Source: a bacterium D16-76
GTDB lineage: Bacteria > Bacillota > Clostridia > Oscillospirales > Acutalibacteraceae
Reading direction: 5' to 3'
DNA length: 54,183 bases
Assembly: GCA_009917445.1 (NCBI GenBank)
Contig: QZEE01000024.1
Coordinates: forward strand, 1 to 54,183
Shown here: positions 18,680 to 27,261 of the stretch, piece by piece
Numbering within the stretch: the stretch's first letter is position 1
How the letters are laid out: each line of letters starts with the position of its first letter
The notes under the pieces: generated by a model
What the model saw: the letters and a program-made list of their open reading frames with translations, nothing else
The model's database searches: none
Told to the model about the DNA's origin: nothing
Made by a program: the position numbers and the translations under genes

Positions 18680-19749
18680 TGAAAATTAGAATCTATCAGG
18701 TGAACACAGAGCGGGATTCTAATAACCTCGCCTTCATGGGGAGCGATTTCCTGATGAAAAAGCAGGGCGGCATGAACCTTGACAGCTCGATCTATGACAG
18801 CGTGTTCGAGGGGACAGTGGAGTGCAGGAGCCTTGAAGATGTATACGATGTGTTTAACCACAGGCACCCCACCGGCTATAAATCCCGATCCTTGTCGGTC
18901 TCCGATGTGGTAGAGGTGGTGGAGGCGGAGAAGGTGGAAAAGGGCTTCTATTTCTGTGACAGCTTTGGATTTAAGGAAGTTTCCTTTGACCCCAGCAAGG
19001 CACAGAAAAGCGAAAGGTTTTGCGATTTCGACCATCTTAAGACCATCGAGGTACTGCTTGTGCAGCCAGACAAAGCGCCGCAGCTCATCAGGATTGAGGA
19101 CAGTCTGGCAGCGATGCAGGCGGTTGTCGGCGGCGACATCGAGGAATATATGCCCTTCTCGGACGAGGTGGCGCTCATCTGTAATGAGGAAGGGAAAGTC
19201 AATGGACTGCCGCTGAATCGGGCAATTTACGCCGAGCCGGTAGAGGTGGATATGACCTATCAGGAGATGAAAAACCATTTTCGGGAGGTCGAGAAAGAGT
19301 ACGGCGAGCATATCACCGGCTATATCGTTTTCTCGCAGGACAGCTTCACAAAGCCGTACTCTTTGGAATCCAGAACCTATGTGGTGTCCAGCGACAACAA
19401 AGCCTTTCAGCCGAACAAAGGCGGCTATTCTATCTTTGCCGAAGCCCTTGACGGGACAGATCGTGGCGTCCGTCTGGAGCAGTATATGGCAGAGGAGTAT
19501 GGCGGCAAGGACGGTTGGAAAGTGGAGCGGTGCTATATGAAAAGCGACTCTCGTGAGATGATCGACATCATTGCGGGAGATTTTTTTATTGCCGCAGCGC
19601 CCCTTGAGAGCGAAAGTTTTGAAAGCTTGACCCCTGAGCTGGCTAAAAAGTATCAGGAGAAGTTCAAGAATCCTGAGCGGTTTTTCCGCACCGAAAGCGG
19701 CATCGCAGCCGTTCCGTACAAGCCAGTCTCAAAGGAAATGGAACGATAA
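18679..19749 (+). CDS. YodL / DUF3846-like protein with inserted domain
   Basis: A 356-residue protein coupled to the primase-like gene by a TGATG overlap. The front (about residues 1-105) is YodL-like (KIRIYQVNTERDSNNLAFM, then EDVYDVFN). From about residue 112 a DUF3846-like domain begins (IEVLLVQPDKAPQLIRIEDSLAAMQAVVGG, then VALICNEEGKVNGLPLNRAIY). That domain seems to be interrupted by a separate module (about 195-285, TGYIVFSQDSFTKPYSLESRTY) and to finish with MIDIIAGDFFIAAAP near residue 300. Such polyvalent domains accompany anti-restriction and DNA-processing proteins in mobile elements; the activity is unknown. Confidence 0.75.
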   Translation: MKIRIYQVNTERDSNNLAFMGSDFLMKKQGGMNLDSSIYDSVFEGTVECRSLEDVYDVFNHRHPTGYKSRSLSVSDVVEVVEAEKVEKGFYFCDSFGFKEVSFDPSKAQKSERFCDFDHLKTIEVLLVQPDKAPQLIRIEDSLAAMQAVVGGDIEEYMPFSDEVALICNEEGKVNGLPLNRAIYAEPVEVDMTYQEMKNHFREVEKEYGEHITGYIVFSQDSFTKPYSLESRTYVVSSDNKAFQPNKGGYSIFAEALDGTDRGVRLEQYMAEEYGGKDGWKVERCYMKSDSREMIDIIAGDFFIAAAPLESESFESLTPELAKKYQEKFKNPERFFRTESGIAAVPYKPVSKEMER

Positions 19750-19791
19750 TCTGCGAGAGAACGGCAGACTTGGGAGAGACTGCATCATCTT

Positions 19792-19851
19792 AACGAGCAG
19801 TGCGTTTTTACTCCTACCGTCGAAAAACACCTCGTTAGGGGTTCCCCCTAA
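19792..19851. other. oriT: Candidate origin of transfer (oriT)
   Basis: The 132-base gap just before mobC and the relaxase holds two nested inverted repeats. The first has outer arms AACGAG/CTCGTT (19792-19797 and 19831-19836) and inner TTTTT/AAAAA arms around ACTCCTACCGTCG. The second, overlapping it, is TTAGGGG (19835-19841), TTC, CCCCTAA (19845-19851). Position and structure fit a MOBP-type oriT. The exact nick site cannot be read. Confidence 0.6.
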
Positions 19852-19881
19852 TACCCCATCTTCAGAAAGGAGAGTTTGCTT

Positions 19882-20220
19882 ATGAAGCGAACCGTAAAAA
19901 AACAGTTTTGGTTTTCCAAAGCAGAAGCGCAGGACTTGCAGAAAAAGTCCAAGCGCACCTGCCTGACGGAAGCTGCGCTTGTCCGTCTGCTGTTGAAAGG
20001 ATACGAACCCAGAGAGAAACCCGATGATCGGTTCTACGATGTCATGCGGGAGTTGTCCGCCATCGGCAACAACATTCATCAACTCTCGGCAAAGGCAAAT
20101 GCCCTGAACTTCATCGACGCTCCGGCGCTGGCAAAGGAAGCACAGCGCTGGCATAAGTTTCAGGCGGATATTGAGCGTGAGTTTCTGCGACCGAAGCAGA
20201 GCGAGTTGAAGTGGCAGTAA
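19882..20220 (+). CDS. mobC: MobC-like relaxosome accessory protein
   Basis: A 112-residue basic protein starting at ATG 19882 (AAAGGAGAG upstream). It has the features of MobC/ribbon-helix-helix accessory proteins: a short strand (VKKQFWFSKAEA), a helix pair, and the conserved C-terminal stretch RELSAIGNNIHQLSAKAN. These proteins bind oriT and help the relaxase open the strand. It sits between the candidate oriT and the relaxase, and its end overlaps the relaxase start by ten bases, as in many MOBP systems. Confidence 0.88.
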   Translation: MKRTVKKQFWFSKAEAQDLQKKSKRTCLTEAALVRLLLKGYEPREKPDDRFYDVMRELSAIGNNIHQLSAKANALNFIDAPALAKEAQRWHKFQADIEREFLRPKQSELKWQ

Positions 20221-21587
20221 CAAAGCTGTGGCCAGTGACAGTCAGGCTTGGAACAGTGCTGAAATACGCAACTAATCCCGAAAAGACGGATAAGGCTTTG
20301 CGGGATTACTCTCTTGAGGATTATCAGGCGCTTCGAGATGTGCTTGCCTATGCAAAGGACGAGGAGAAAACGGAGCATGAGTATTTCTGTGAGGGTATTA
20401 ACTGCAATGTGGATACAGCACGAGAGCAGTTTGTCACTGTCAAAGAGCAATTCGGGAAGCCAGACGGAATCCAAGCCTATCATGGCTACCTGAGCTTTAA
20501 GGAACAGGACATTACACCGGAGCTGGCGCAAAAGATCGGCATGGAGTTTGCCAATGAGGTGTGGGGCGAGCGGTTTCAGGTGGTCGTGACAACGCACCTG
20601 AATACCAAGCATCTGCACTGTCACTTTGTCATCAACTCCGTCTCTTTTGTGGACGGGAAGCGTTGTCGGGACACCTCATGGTTTAAGTTCCGAAAGGTAG
20701 CAGACCGGATTTGTGACAAGTACAAACTCCATGTAATTCGGGAACCAAAGCGAAATCTTCCGTCCGCTCACTTGACCGTAATGGACAAGGCGGGTATGCC
20801 AACAAGGTACAATGTGGTGCGGTCTGCTCTTGATGAAGCCATTGTCCAAAGCTCCAACCGAAAGCAGCTTGAGTACACCCTCAAAGAGATGGGCTACTCC
20901 TTCGATTTCAACGACCGGCACAAATACTGGACGATACTACCCAAGGGCAGCAAGAAGCCGATTCGTATGTACCGGCTCGGAGACGAGTATGCCAACGACC
21001 GGATCATGGAGCGATTGAAAGAGAATCAGGGAAAGGTCTTGCTCAGAACATTCCAAAGGGAAACGCCCAAGCCACGCCAGTATGCGCTTGTCACTCGTGA
21101 ACAGCGCATCCGCAAAGTGGGCGGCATCAAAGGGCATTATCTCTATTACTGCTATAAGCTCGGTTATCTGCCGAAGTACAAAAAGCAGAGTCCAACAAGG
21201 GTTCACTATCTTTTGAGAGATGACCTGATGAAGCTGGACGAGCTGACCGCACAAACCAAGCTGCTTTGCAGACACCACATTGGTACTGCCGAGCAGCTTT
21301 TATCGTATCGAACCTCAATAGAGGAGGAAGTCAAAGCGCTTACTGCTGACAGAACGCATCTCCGAAATGAAATCCGACGAGTGGATGTAACAGATGAAAG
21401 GCTGTCAGCGGCAAAGGGTGAGATTTCTGAGATCTCCGAGAAGTTAAAAAGGCTCCGCAGAGAATTAAAGCTCTGCGATGGGATTGCGGAGCGCTCCGGC
21501 GTGATTCAGGAGAGGCTGGAGAGAGTAGTCGCAGAGGAAGAAATCATGCAGAGAAAGGAGAGGAGGTTCCATGACAAGCAGCGGTGA
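20211..21587 (+). CDS. MOBP-family relaxase
   Basis: A 458-residue relaxase starting at GTG 20211 inside the end of mobC. It has the family N-terminus AVTKLWPVTVRLGTVLKYATNPEK and the metal-binding histidines H129, H134, H136 and H138 in THLNTKHLHCHFVINSV. The nucleophilic tyrosine is probably Y19 or another tyrosine near the N-terminus. The C-terminus is a charged coiled coil (about residues 365-455). It nicks oriT, becomes linked to the 5' end and is led to the coupling protein. The next gene overlaps its end by 17 bases. Confidence 0.93.
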   Translation: MAVTKLWPVTVRLGTVLKYATNPEKTDKALRDYSLEDYQALRDVLAYAKDEEKTEHEYFCEGINCNVDTAREQFVTVKEQFGKPDGIQAYHGYLSFKEQDITPELAQKIGMEFANEVWGERFQVVVTTHLNTKHLHCHFVINSVSFVDGKRCRDTSWFKFRKVADRICDKYKLHVIREPKRNLPSAHLTVMDKAGMPTRYNVVRSALDEAIVQSSNRKQLEYTLKEMGYSFDFNDRHKYWTILPKGSKKPIRMYRLGDEYANDRIMERLKENQGKVLLRTFQRETPKPRQYALVTREQRIRKVGGIKGHYLYYCYKLGYLPKYKKQSPTRVHYLLRDDLMKLDELTAQTKLLCRHHIGTAEQLLSYRTSIEEEVKALTADRTHLRNEIRRVDVTDERLSAAKGEISEISEKLKRLRRELKLCDGIAERSGVIQERLERVVAEEEIMQRKERRFHDKQR

Positions 21588-22383
21588 CGCAGCGGAGCAG
21601 GTTGTCCGACTATCCCTTGAGGGCTTTGAGGTTGCCGCAAGGCTGACAGGTTCGGCGGCAAAGGAAGTTGCCATTTTGCTGGCGTCAGCCTTGAAGCAGG
21701 AAGTCACGCAGTCTGGGAAAACCAGAGGCAAGACGAGGCTGACCAGCATGATTAAGTCAGGCAAGGAGCTAAAGGTGTTTTCCCTTCCGCAGAAAGACTT
21801 GAAGAAGTTTACCGAACACGCTAAGGAATATGGTGTCCTGTACTGCGTTTTGAGGAATAAGTATTCCGATAATCCTGAGTTGCCGGTTGACATTATTGCA
21901 AGAGCCGAGGACGCCGCCAAAATCCAGCGCATTGTGGATCGCTTTGAGCTTGGTACGGTGGATAAGGCAACTATCGTCTCAGAAGCGGAGCGGGATGTTG
22001 CCGAGCGGGAAGCAAAAGAGCGTGAGGTTCCCTCTAAGACGATGGGTGAACGCATCGTGGAAGAAGCGATGGGCAAAGCCAAGCAAAAGGAGCGGAACGA
22101 GCAGGAAAACCCTACTGCCGCAAAGACAGAAAAAAGCCCTCTGTCCGAGCAGCGCTTAGAGCAGGACGGTACGCCCACTAATAAGGGTGCTGCCAAGCCA
22201 GCCGAAAAGAAGCCCTCAGTGAAGAAAAAGCTGGAGGGGTATAAACGACAGGCGGCAAAGCAGAAGGAAACGGAGCGTGTCGAGCCTGAGACCGGCAGGG
22301 AGAAAGCGGCTGCACAGGGCAAGCCCCGTCAGATTGTCCACCAACAGCCAGTCGCCAAGAAGAAAAAGCCGAAAGAGAGGTAA
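21571..22383 (+). CDS. PcfB-like (DUF3801) coupling-protein partner
   Basis: A 270-residue protein with an AAAGGAGAGG ribosome binding site. The N-terminal about 150 residues (VVRLSLEGFEVAARLTGSAAKEVAILLASAL, then FSLPQKDLKKFTEHAKEYGVLYCVL) fit the DUF3801/PcfB family, whose Enterococcus pCF10 member binds the coupling protein and relaxase. The second half is long, disordered and rich in Lys, Glu and Pro. It lies between relaxase and coupling-protein genes, as expected for a substrate adaptor. Confidence 0.85.
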   Translation: MTSSGDAAEQVVRLSLEGFEVAARLTGSAAKEVAILLASALKQEVTQSGKTRGKTRLTSMIKSGKELKVFSLPQKDLKKFTEHAKEYGVLYCVLRNKYSDNPELPVDIIARAEDAAKIQRIVDRFELGTVDKATIVSEAERDVAEREAKEREVPSKTMGERIVEEAMGKAKQKERNEQENPTAAKTEKSPLSEQRLEQDGTPTNKGAAKPAEKKPSVKKKLEGYKRQAAKQKETERVEPETGREKAAAQGKPRQIVHQQPVAKKKKPKER

Positions 22384-22389
22384 TGCACT

Positions 22390-23277
22390 ATGACGAGTGA
22401 TTTCAAACCAAAGCGGACTGGACAGAGCCAGCGTCCGCAGCTCTCCACTGAGGAGTGGATGGCAAAGAAGCAGGCGGAGAAAGAGGAAGTGTATGCCCTG
22501 ATTGATGAGACCGCAAAAGAGGTCTTGTCCAACCCTGCCAAGTTGCAGGATTTCCTCGATACGCAAAGCAGAATGGATCGGTATTCTGCTGCAAACGCTC
22601 TGCTGATTTATAAGCAGTACCCCAGTGCCACCCAGCTCAAGAGTTTCGGTGATTGGGGTGAGGATAATGTGAAGATCAACAAGGGAGAAAAGAGTCTGTC
22701 CATTCTGGAACCGGTGGAGTACACCAAGAAGGACGGAACGCCGGGGATTGCCTACAATGTGAAGAAGGTCTTTGATGTGGCGCAGACCAACGGAAAGCGT
22801 CTGCCTGCGCCCAGCGTGAACAGAGATCCGCAGCAGCTTGTGGCAATCATGCTGGATACCGCCCCTGTGAAAGTGGAGCTTGCCGACGAGCTGCCCTTTT
22901 CTGATATGGGGGCATTTTACAACAATGACAAGCAGACGCTCTTTATCAAGCGTAACATTGGCGACAGCGTTGCCCTCTGTCAGTGCGTGGCGCAGGAGCT
23001 TGGACACGCCCAGCTCGCCATTGACAGCGAGGCATACAGCCGCAGGGATTCCGGTTTTCAGGCGGTTTGCATCGGCTATATGGTCTGCAAGAAGTACGGG
23101 GTTGATACCCAGAACTTTGCCATTGCCCGACTGCCTGATGAGCTTGCCAAAGCCGAGCCGAAGGAGCAGCGGGCTGTGCTGTCCAAGACCCGCACAGCCA
23201 TGAGCGAGATCTGTTCCAGAGTTTCCGATGAGCTGTACCGCCAGAAGCAGGAGCGGAGCAAAGACAGGGAGCGGTAA
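22390..23277 (+). CDS. ArdC-like ssDNA-binding protein with degenerate protease motif
   Basis: A 295-residue protein. Residues about 30-140 fit the ArdC N-terminal ssDNA-binding domain (LQDFLDTQSRMDRYSAANALLIYKQYP, then SFGDWGEDNVKINKGEKS). The C-terminal domain resembles an ImmA/ArdC metallopeptidase. Its HExxH motif reads QELGH at residues 202-206, so the first zinc ligand is missing. It may protect incoming single strands from restriction without peptidase activity. A start at ATG 22390 lies seven bases after the pcfB-like stop. Confidence 0.75.
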   Translation: MTSDFKPKRTGQSQRPQLSTEEWMAKKQAEKEEVYALIDETAKEVLSNPAKLQDFLDTQSRMDRYSAANALLIYKQYPSATQLKSFGDWGEDNVKINKGEKSLSILEPVEYTKKDGTPGIAYNVKKVFDVAQTNGKRLPAPSVNRDPQQLVAIMLDTAPVKVELADELPFSDMGAFYNNDKQTLFIKRNIGDSVALCQCVAQELGHAQLAIDSEAYSRRDSGFQAVCIGYMVCKKYGVDTQNFAIARLPDELAKAEPKEQRAVLSKTRTAMSEICSRVSDELYRQKQERSKDRER

Positions 23278-23289
23278 AGGAGGCAGCCG

Positions 23290-23493
23290 ATGAAGGAGAG
23301 ACAGTATTTTGTCGCTCTGGACGATTATGAGCATGGGGTTGTCATTCGCTCCCTGAACGACAAGAAAACCGAACTCAGGAGTGAGGGCAAGTCAACCGAT
23401 GCTGTTGATGATCTCATCATCAAGATAGGCAACGCTCCCTGCAAAAAGTTCAGAGTGATAGAGAAAGACAGGCGAAGCCATGACGAGAGATAA
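23290..23493 (+). CDS. Small hypothetical protein, 67 residues
   Basis: A 67-residue protein with a strong ribosome binding site (AAAGGAGGCAGCCG). It has a beta-rich front (YFVALDDYEHGVVIRSLNDKKTEL) and a charged tail ending HDER. It overlaps the coupling-protein gene by 14 bases, so the two are translationally coupled. Small proteins of this type often precede the VirD4 gene in these elements. The function is unknown. Confidence 0.7.
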   Translation: MKERQYFVALDDYEHGVVIRSLNDKKTELRSEGKSTDAVDDLIIKIGNAPCKKFRVIEKDRRSHDER

Positions 23494-25270
23494 CGACCGG
23501 CAAAGCGCCATCATTCTTTCCGTCCTCGGCATTGTTCCTGTTGTGTGGGTGGCGCTGCTGATTGCGCCCTCTGTCTCAGGAGGGCTTCCTGAAATCCTGC
23601 CAAAACTGGCGACGGTGTTCAACGACCCATTTCAGATAGAGCTTTGTGAGGACAGTCTGCGGACTGTCCTCGTTTTGCTTCTGAGCTATGCAATGGGCGT
23701 TGGCATCTATTTCTCTACACGCAGGAACTACCGCCGCAGAGAAGAGCATGGCTCGGCAAAGTGGGGGGACGCAAGGGCGATCAGCCGAAAATACCAGCAG
23801 TTGCCGCCCTCCAACAACAAGCTGATGACCCAGAATGTGAAGATAGGCTTGAACGCAAAAAAACACCGGCGAAACCTGAATACACTGGTTTGCGGTGGCA
23901 GCGGCGCTGGCAAGACAAGGTTTTATTGCAAGCCTAATCTCATGCAGGCAAACACTTCGTTTGTAATTCTCGATCCAAAAGGAGAAATTCTGCGGGACAC
24001 AGGAGGTCTGCTGGAAACAAAGGGGTATGAAATCCGAGTTCTTGACCTGATTTCAATGGAAAAGAGCCATTGCTATAATCCCTTTGTTTATTTGCAGAGT
24101 GACAACGATGTGCAACGCCTTGTGACTAATCTGTTCAAAAGCACCACGCCAAAGGGTGCTCAGGCACAAGACCCTTTCTGGGATACGGCGGCTTCCATGC
24201 TGCTGCTTGCCCTGATCTTCTATCTCAGGTATGAAGCACCGGAGGAGGAACAGAACTTCCCGATGGTAATGGAGATGCTTCGAGCGGGCGCTATTGAGGA
24301 CGAGGAGGACAACAGACCGACGCCGCTGGATAATCTGTTTTCAGATTTGGAAATGGAGAACCCAGACCACATCGCAGTGAAGTATTATCATAACTACCAC
24401 TCCGGCAGCGCAAAAACCATTCAGTCGATTCAGATAACCCTTGCTGCGAGGCTGGAAAAGTTCAATCTGGAAAGCCTTGCGGCAATAACACAAACGGACG
24501 AGCTGGACTTACCTTCTATGGGTGAGAAAAAGGTTGCTCTGTTTGCCCTGATTCCCGACAATGACTCCAGCTTCAATTTTCTCGTGTCAATCCTATACAC
24601 TCAGCTTTTCCAGCAGCTATTCTATTCAGCCGATCATGTGCATGGCGGCTCACTGCCTGTGCCTGTTCACTTTCTGATGGACGAGTTTGCCAATGTCAGC
24701 TTACCAGATGACTTCGACAAGATTCTTTCCGTAATGCGCTCCAGAGGGGTGTCGGTTTCGATTATCCTGCAAAATCTGGCGCAGCTCAAAGCGCTGTTCG
24801 AGAAGCAATGGGAATCCATCGTGGGCAACTGTGATGAGTTCCTCTATTTAGGCGGCAACGAGCAAAGTACGCACAAGTATGTGTCGGAGCTGCTGGGCAA
24901 AGAGACGATTGACACGAACACCTTTGGTAAGAGTTCAGGGCGGAGCGGAAACTACTCCACCAACTACCAGATCAGTGGTCGTGAGCTTTTGACCCCTGAT
25001 GAAGTCCGTATGCTGGACAATCAGTATGCAATCCTCTTTATCCGAGGTGAGCGTCCAGTGATGGATTTCAAGTATGACATCTTGAAACACCCTGATGTGA
25101 AACTGACTGCCGATGGGGACGGGGAAACTTACCGGCATGGCACCGTAAAGTCCGATGTTGCGACCATTCTTGTGGAATGGCTCGACCCTGAGCTGGTTCC
25201 TGAGATGGAAATACCCGAAACAAACTACGAGCTTCTGTCCGAGGAGGACTTTGAAGCTGACAAGCAATGA
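23480..25270 (+). CDS. virD4: VirD4-like type IV coupling protein
   Basis: A 596-residue TraG/VirD4-family ATPase. Two N-terminal membrane helices (about residues 9-32 and 62-80) anchor it. Walker A is GGSGAGKT (139-146) and Walker B is FLMDEFAN (D401 E402). The C-terminal region has ILQNLAQLKALFEKQWESIVGNCD, the typical motor-domain signature. It delivers the relaxase-DNA complex to the secretion channel. It overlaps the gene before it and abuts the Maff2 gene, in the standard order of this T4SS class. Confidence 0.95.
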   Translation: MTRDNDRQSAIILSVLGIVPVVWVALLIAPSVSGGLPEILPKLATVFNDPFQIELCEDSLRTVLVLLLSYAMGVGIYFSTRRNYRRREEHGSAKWGDARAISRKYQQLPPSNNKLMTQNVKIGLNAKKHRRNLNTLVCGGSGAGKTRFYCKPNLMQANTSFVILDPKGEILRDTGGLLETKGYEIRVLDLISMEKSHCYNPFVYLQSDNDVQRLVTNLFKSTTPKGAQAQDPFWDTAASMLLLALIFYLRYEAPEEEQNFPMVMEMLRAGAIEDEEDNRPTPLDNLFSDLEMENPDHIAVKYYHNYHSGSAKTIQSIQITLAARLEKFNLESLAAITQTDELDLPSMGEKKVALFALIPDNDSSFNFLVSILYTQLFQQLFYSADHVHGGSLPVPVHFLMDEFANVSLPDDFDKILSVMRSRGVSVSIILQNLAQLKALFEKQWESIVGNCDEFLYLGGNEQSTHKYVSELLGKETIDTNTFGKSSGRSGNYSTNYQISGRELLTPDEVRMLDNQYAILFIRGERPVMDFKYDILKHPDVKLTADGDGETYRHGTVKSDVATILVEWLDPELVPEMEIPETNYELLSEEDFEADKQ

Positions 25271-25285
25271 ATGGAGGAAATGTAT

Positions 25286-25642
25286 ATGAAAGTCTTTAAG
25301 AAGAACATCAACAAGGAGACCACCAAGCTGCCCATGCAGGGCAAGGTTGGCAAAGGATACCGCACCTACTGCGCTTTGGTGCTTGCGCTCACGATGGCGG
25401 TGGGCATGGCGGCTCCCGCTTATGCGGCAGGCGATCCTCTGACGGTTATCAATAATCTGTCCGATTTCATTTTCGGGCTGATTCGAGCGGTCGGCATGAT
25501 TCTGCTGGGCTTCGGCATTGTGCAGGTGGGCTTGTCCCTGAAATCCCATGACCCCTCTCAGCGGGCAAATGGCTTTCTGACTCTTGCCGGCGGCGTGATT
25601 ATCACCTTCGCAAAGGAGATTCTGACCTTGATCGTGGGCTGA
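25286..25642 (+). CDS. Maff2-family membrane protein (pilin-like)
   Basis: A 118-residue protein. The ATG at 25286 is chosen because GGAGG at 25273-25277 is eight bases away; longer starts include the ribosome binding site. A signal-like helix (YCALVLALTMAVGMAAPAYA) with an AYA-AG cleavage-type site is followed by two membrane helices (LIRAVGMILLGFGIVQVGLSL and FLTLAGGVIITFAKEILTLIVG). This is the Maff2 pattern and resembles VirB2-type pilins, which suggests a structural part of the channel. A strong terminator follows. Confidence 0.8.
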   Translation: MKVFKKNINKETTKLPMQGKVGKGYRTYCALVLALTMAVGMAAPAYAAGDPLTVINNLSDFIFGLIRAVGMILLGFGIVQVGLSLKSHDPSQRANGFLTLAGGVIITFAKEILTLIVG

Positions 25643-25674
25643 CACACACCAAAATCCCAAACCGAAACACTCAG

Positions 25675-25710
25675 GATGGGGTGTTCCCAGCGAGGAACAC
25701 CCCATCTTTT
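25675..25710 (+). terminator. Strong hairpin with T-tract after Maff2 gene
   Basis: The 13-bp perfect stem GATGGGGTGTTCC/GGAACACCCCATC (25675-25687 and 25694-25706) is followed by TTTT. It lies inside the secretion operon. Partial termination here would make the small pilin-like gene more abundant than the downstream channel genes. Confidence 0.8.
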
Positions 25711-25734
25711 CGTTTATAGGAGGAGGTGCGAAGA

Positions 25735-26571
25735 TTGAGTGATAACTGGGTTGTTCAGAACCTTGAAAATGCCCTTGAAACATGGAATGACAAGCTGGCG
25801 GAAATCTGGACGCTCATAACGACAAGCCCGCAGGAGTTCAAGGGCGGCGGAATATGGAGCGTCATTGTGAATATCAACGGAGCGGTTCAGGCAATCGGAC
25901 TTGCTCTGCTCGTCCTGTTCTTTGTCGTGGGCATGGTTAAGACCTGCGGCAGCTATACGGATGTGAAGAAGCCGGAACACGCTTTGAAGCTGTTTGTGCG
26001 TTTTGCTCTGGCAAAAGGCGCTATCACCTATGGTATGGAGCTGATGCTTGCCCTGTTCAACATCGTGCAGGGAACCATCTCGACGATTATGACGGCGGCG
26101 GGGTTCAGCTCCGCATCACAGACCGTTCTTCCACCGGAGATGATTACTACCATCGAGGACTGCGGATTTTTTGAGTCTATCCCCTTATGGGCGGTAACGC
26201 TGATCGGCGGACTGTTCATTACTGTGCTGTCATTTATCCTGATAATGACGGTCTACGGGCGATTTTTCAAGCTCTATATGTATACGGCGCTTGCGCCAAT
26301 CCCGCTATCCACTTTTGCGGGAGAACCGTCACAGAATGTGGGAAAGTCGTTTATCAAGAGCTTCTGTGCGGTATGTCTTGAGGGAGCCGTTATCGTTTTG
26401 GCGTGTATCATTTTCTCCCTGTTTGCATCGTCACCGCCAGTAGTGAATCCAGACGCAGCGGCGGTTACGCAGGTATGGTCTTATATCGGAGAGCTGGTCT
26501 TTAATATGCTTGTGCTTGTGGGAAGCGTAAAGATGGCAGACCGTGTTGTGCGTGAAATGATGGGCTTGTAA
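25735..26571 (+). CDS. VirB6/TrbL-like channel protein
   Basis: A 278-residue polytopic membrane protein. TTG 25735 is favoured over GTG 25726 because AGGAGGTG lies at the correct distance; the GTG lies within it. At least five hydrophobic segments are visible, including AIGLALLVLFFVVGMV, AVTLIGGLFITVLSFILIM and GAVIVLACIIFSLFA. Size, topology and position before PrgI/VirB4 fit the VirB6-like inner-membrane channel subunit of Gram-positive T4SS. Confidence 0.85.
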   Translation: MSDNWVVQNLENALETWNDKLAEIWTLITTSPQEFKGGGIWSVIVNINGAVQAIGLALLVLFFVVGMVKTCGSYTDVKKPEHALKLFVRFALAKGAITYGMELMLALFNIVQGTISTIMTAAGFSSASQTVLPPEMITTIEDCGFFESIPLWAVTLIGGLFITVLSFILIMTVYGRFFKLYMYTALAPIPLSTFAGEPSQNVGKSFIKSFCAVCLEGAVIVLACIIFSLFASSPPVVNPDAAAVTQVWSYIGELVFNMLVLVGSVKMADRVVREMMGL

Positions 26572-26584
26572 GGGAGGTATGGCG

Positions 26585-26887
26585 ATGTATGATTTTGAAG
26601 CGGAATACCGCAGGATATTTGAAACGCCCATTGAGGAAATCAAGGAAGATATTTTCTTTCGGGCAGACAATTTCCAAAACGAAAAGTGGTATGGGGATTT
26701 GCAGATGTATCTGGCAATCGGTGTCTGCAAGCCAGACAGGGAAAGCGTGTCCGACCTGCAAAAAGCCCTAAAGGTCATGGGCTTTCCCACGCAGGCAAAG
26801 GAGCGTGACGGACAGCTTTATCTTGTGCCACAGAGAGAGGTACAGAAACAGCCCCCTGCCCGTAAGCATGAGGACAGGGAGCGATAA
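26585..26887 (+). CDS. Small hypothetical T4SS-operon protein
   Basis: A 100-residue soluble protein. ATG 26585 is preferred to the ATG six bases earlier because GGGAGG ends at 26577. It opens with YDFEAEYRRIFETPIEEIKEDI, has an aromatic helix region and ends with a basic tail (QKQPPARKHEDRER). It lies between VirB6- and PrgI-like genes, a position often filled by an unknown small gene in this family. No function can be assigned. Confidence 0.7.
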   Translation: MYDFEAEYRRIFETPIEEIKEDIFFRADNFQNEKWYGDLQMYLAIGVCKPDRESVSDLQKALKVMGFPTQAKERDGQLYLVPQREVQKQPPARKHEDRER

Positions 26888-26901
26888 GGAGGTGAGAACG
26901 A

Positions 26902-27261
26902 TTGGAAGTCAAGATAAATAAGGAAATCCGCAACTATACGGAGAGTATGTTTTTCGGGCTGTCCATGCGGCAGTTCATTTTTTCTGCCTGCGCCTGTGTG
27001 GTAGCTGTCGGACTCTACTTCCTGTTGAAGCCCCATCTGGGTACGGAAACAGTGTCGTGGGTCTGCATCTTAGGCGCAGCGCCCTTTGCAGCGCTCGGCT
27101 TTTTGAAGTACAACGGCATGACTGCGGAGAAATTTATCTGTACTTTTGTGAAATCCGAGTTCATCATGCCGAAGAAGCTGACATTCCGAGCGACCAACAC
27201 CTACTATGAGCTGATGAAGCCGAGTAGGGAAAAAAAGACAAAGGAGGCTATGAAGGAATGA
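26902..27261 (+). CDS. PrgI-family (VirB3-like) protein
   Basis: A 119-residue protein starting at TTG 26902 with an AAGGAGGTGAG ribosome binding site. The order is VKINKEIRNYTESMFFGLSMRQFIFS, then two close membrane helices (ACACVVAVGLYFLL and WVCILGAAPFAALGFL), then FICTFVKSEFI. This is the PrgI pattern, the Gram-positive counterpart of VirB3, which partners the VirB4 ATPase. Its stop overlaps the next start (ATGA). Confidence 0.9.
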   Translation: MEVKINKEIRNYTESMFFGLSMRQFIFSACACVVAVGLYFLLKPHLGTETVSWVCILGAAPFAALGFLKYNGMTAEKFICTFVKSEFIMPKKLTFRATNTYYELMKPSREKKTKEAMKE

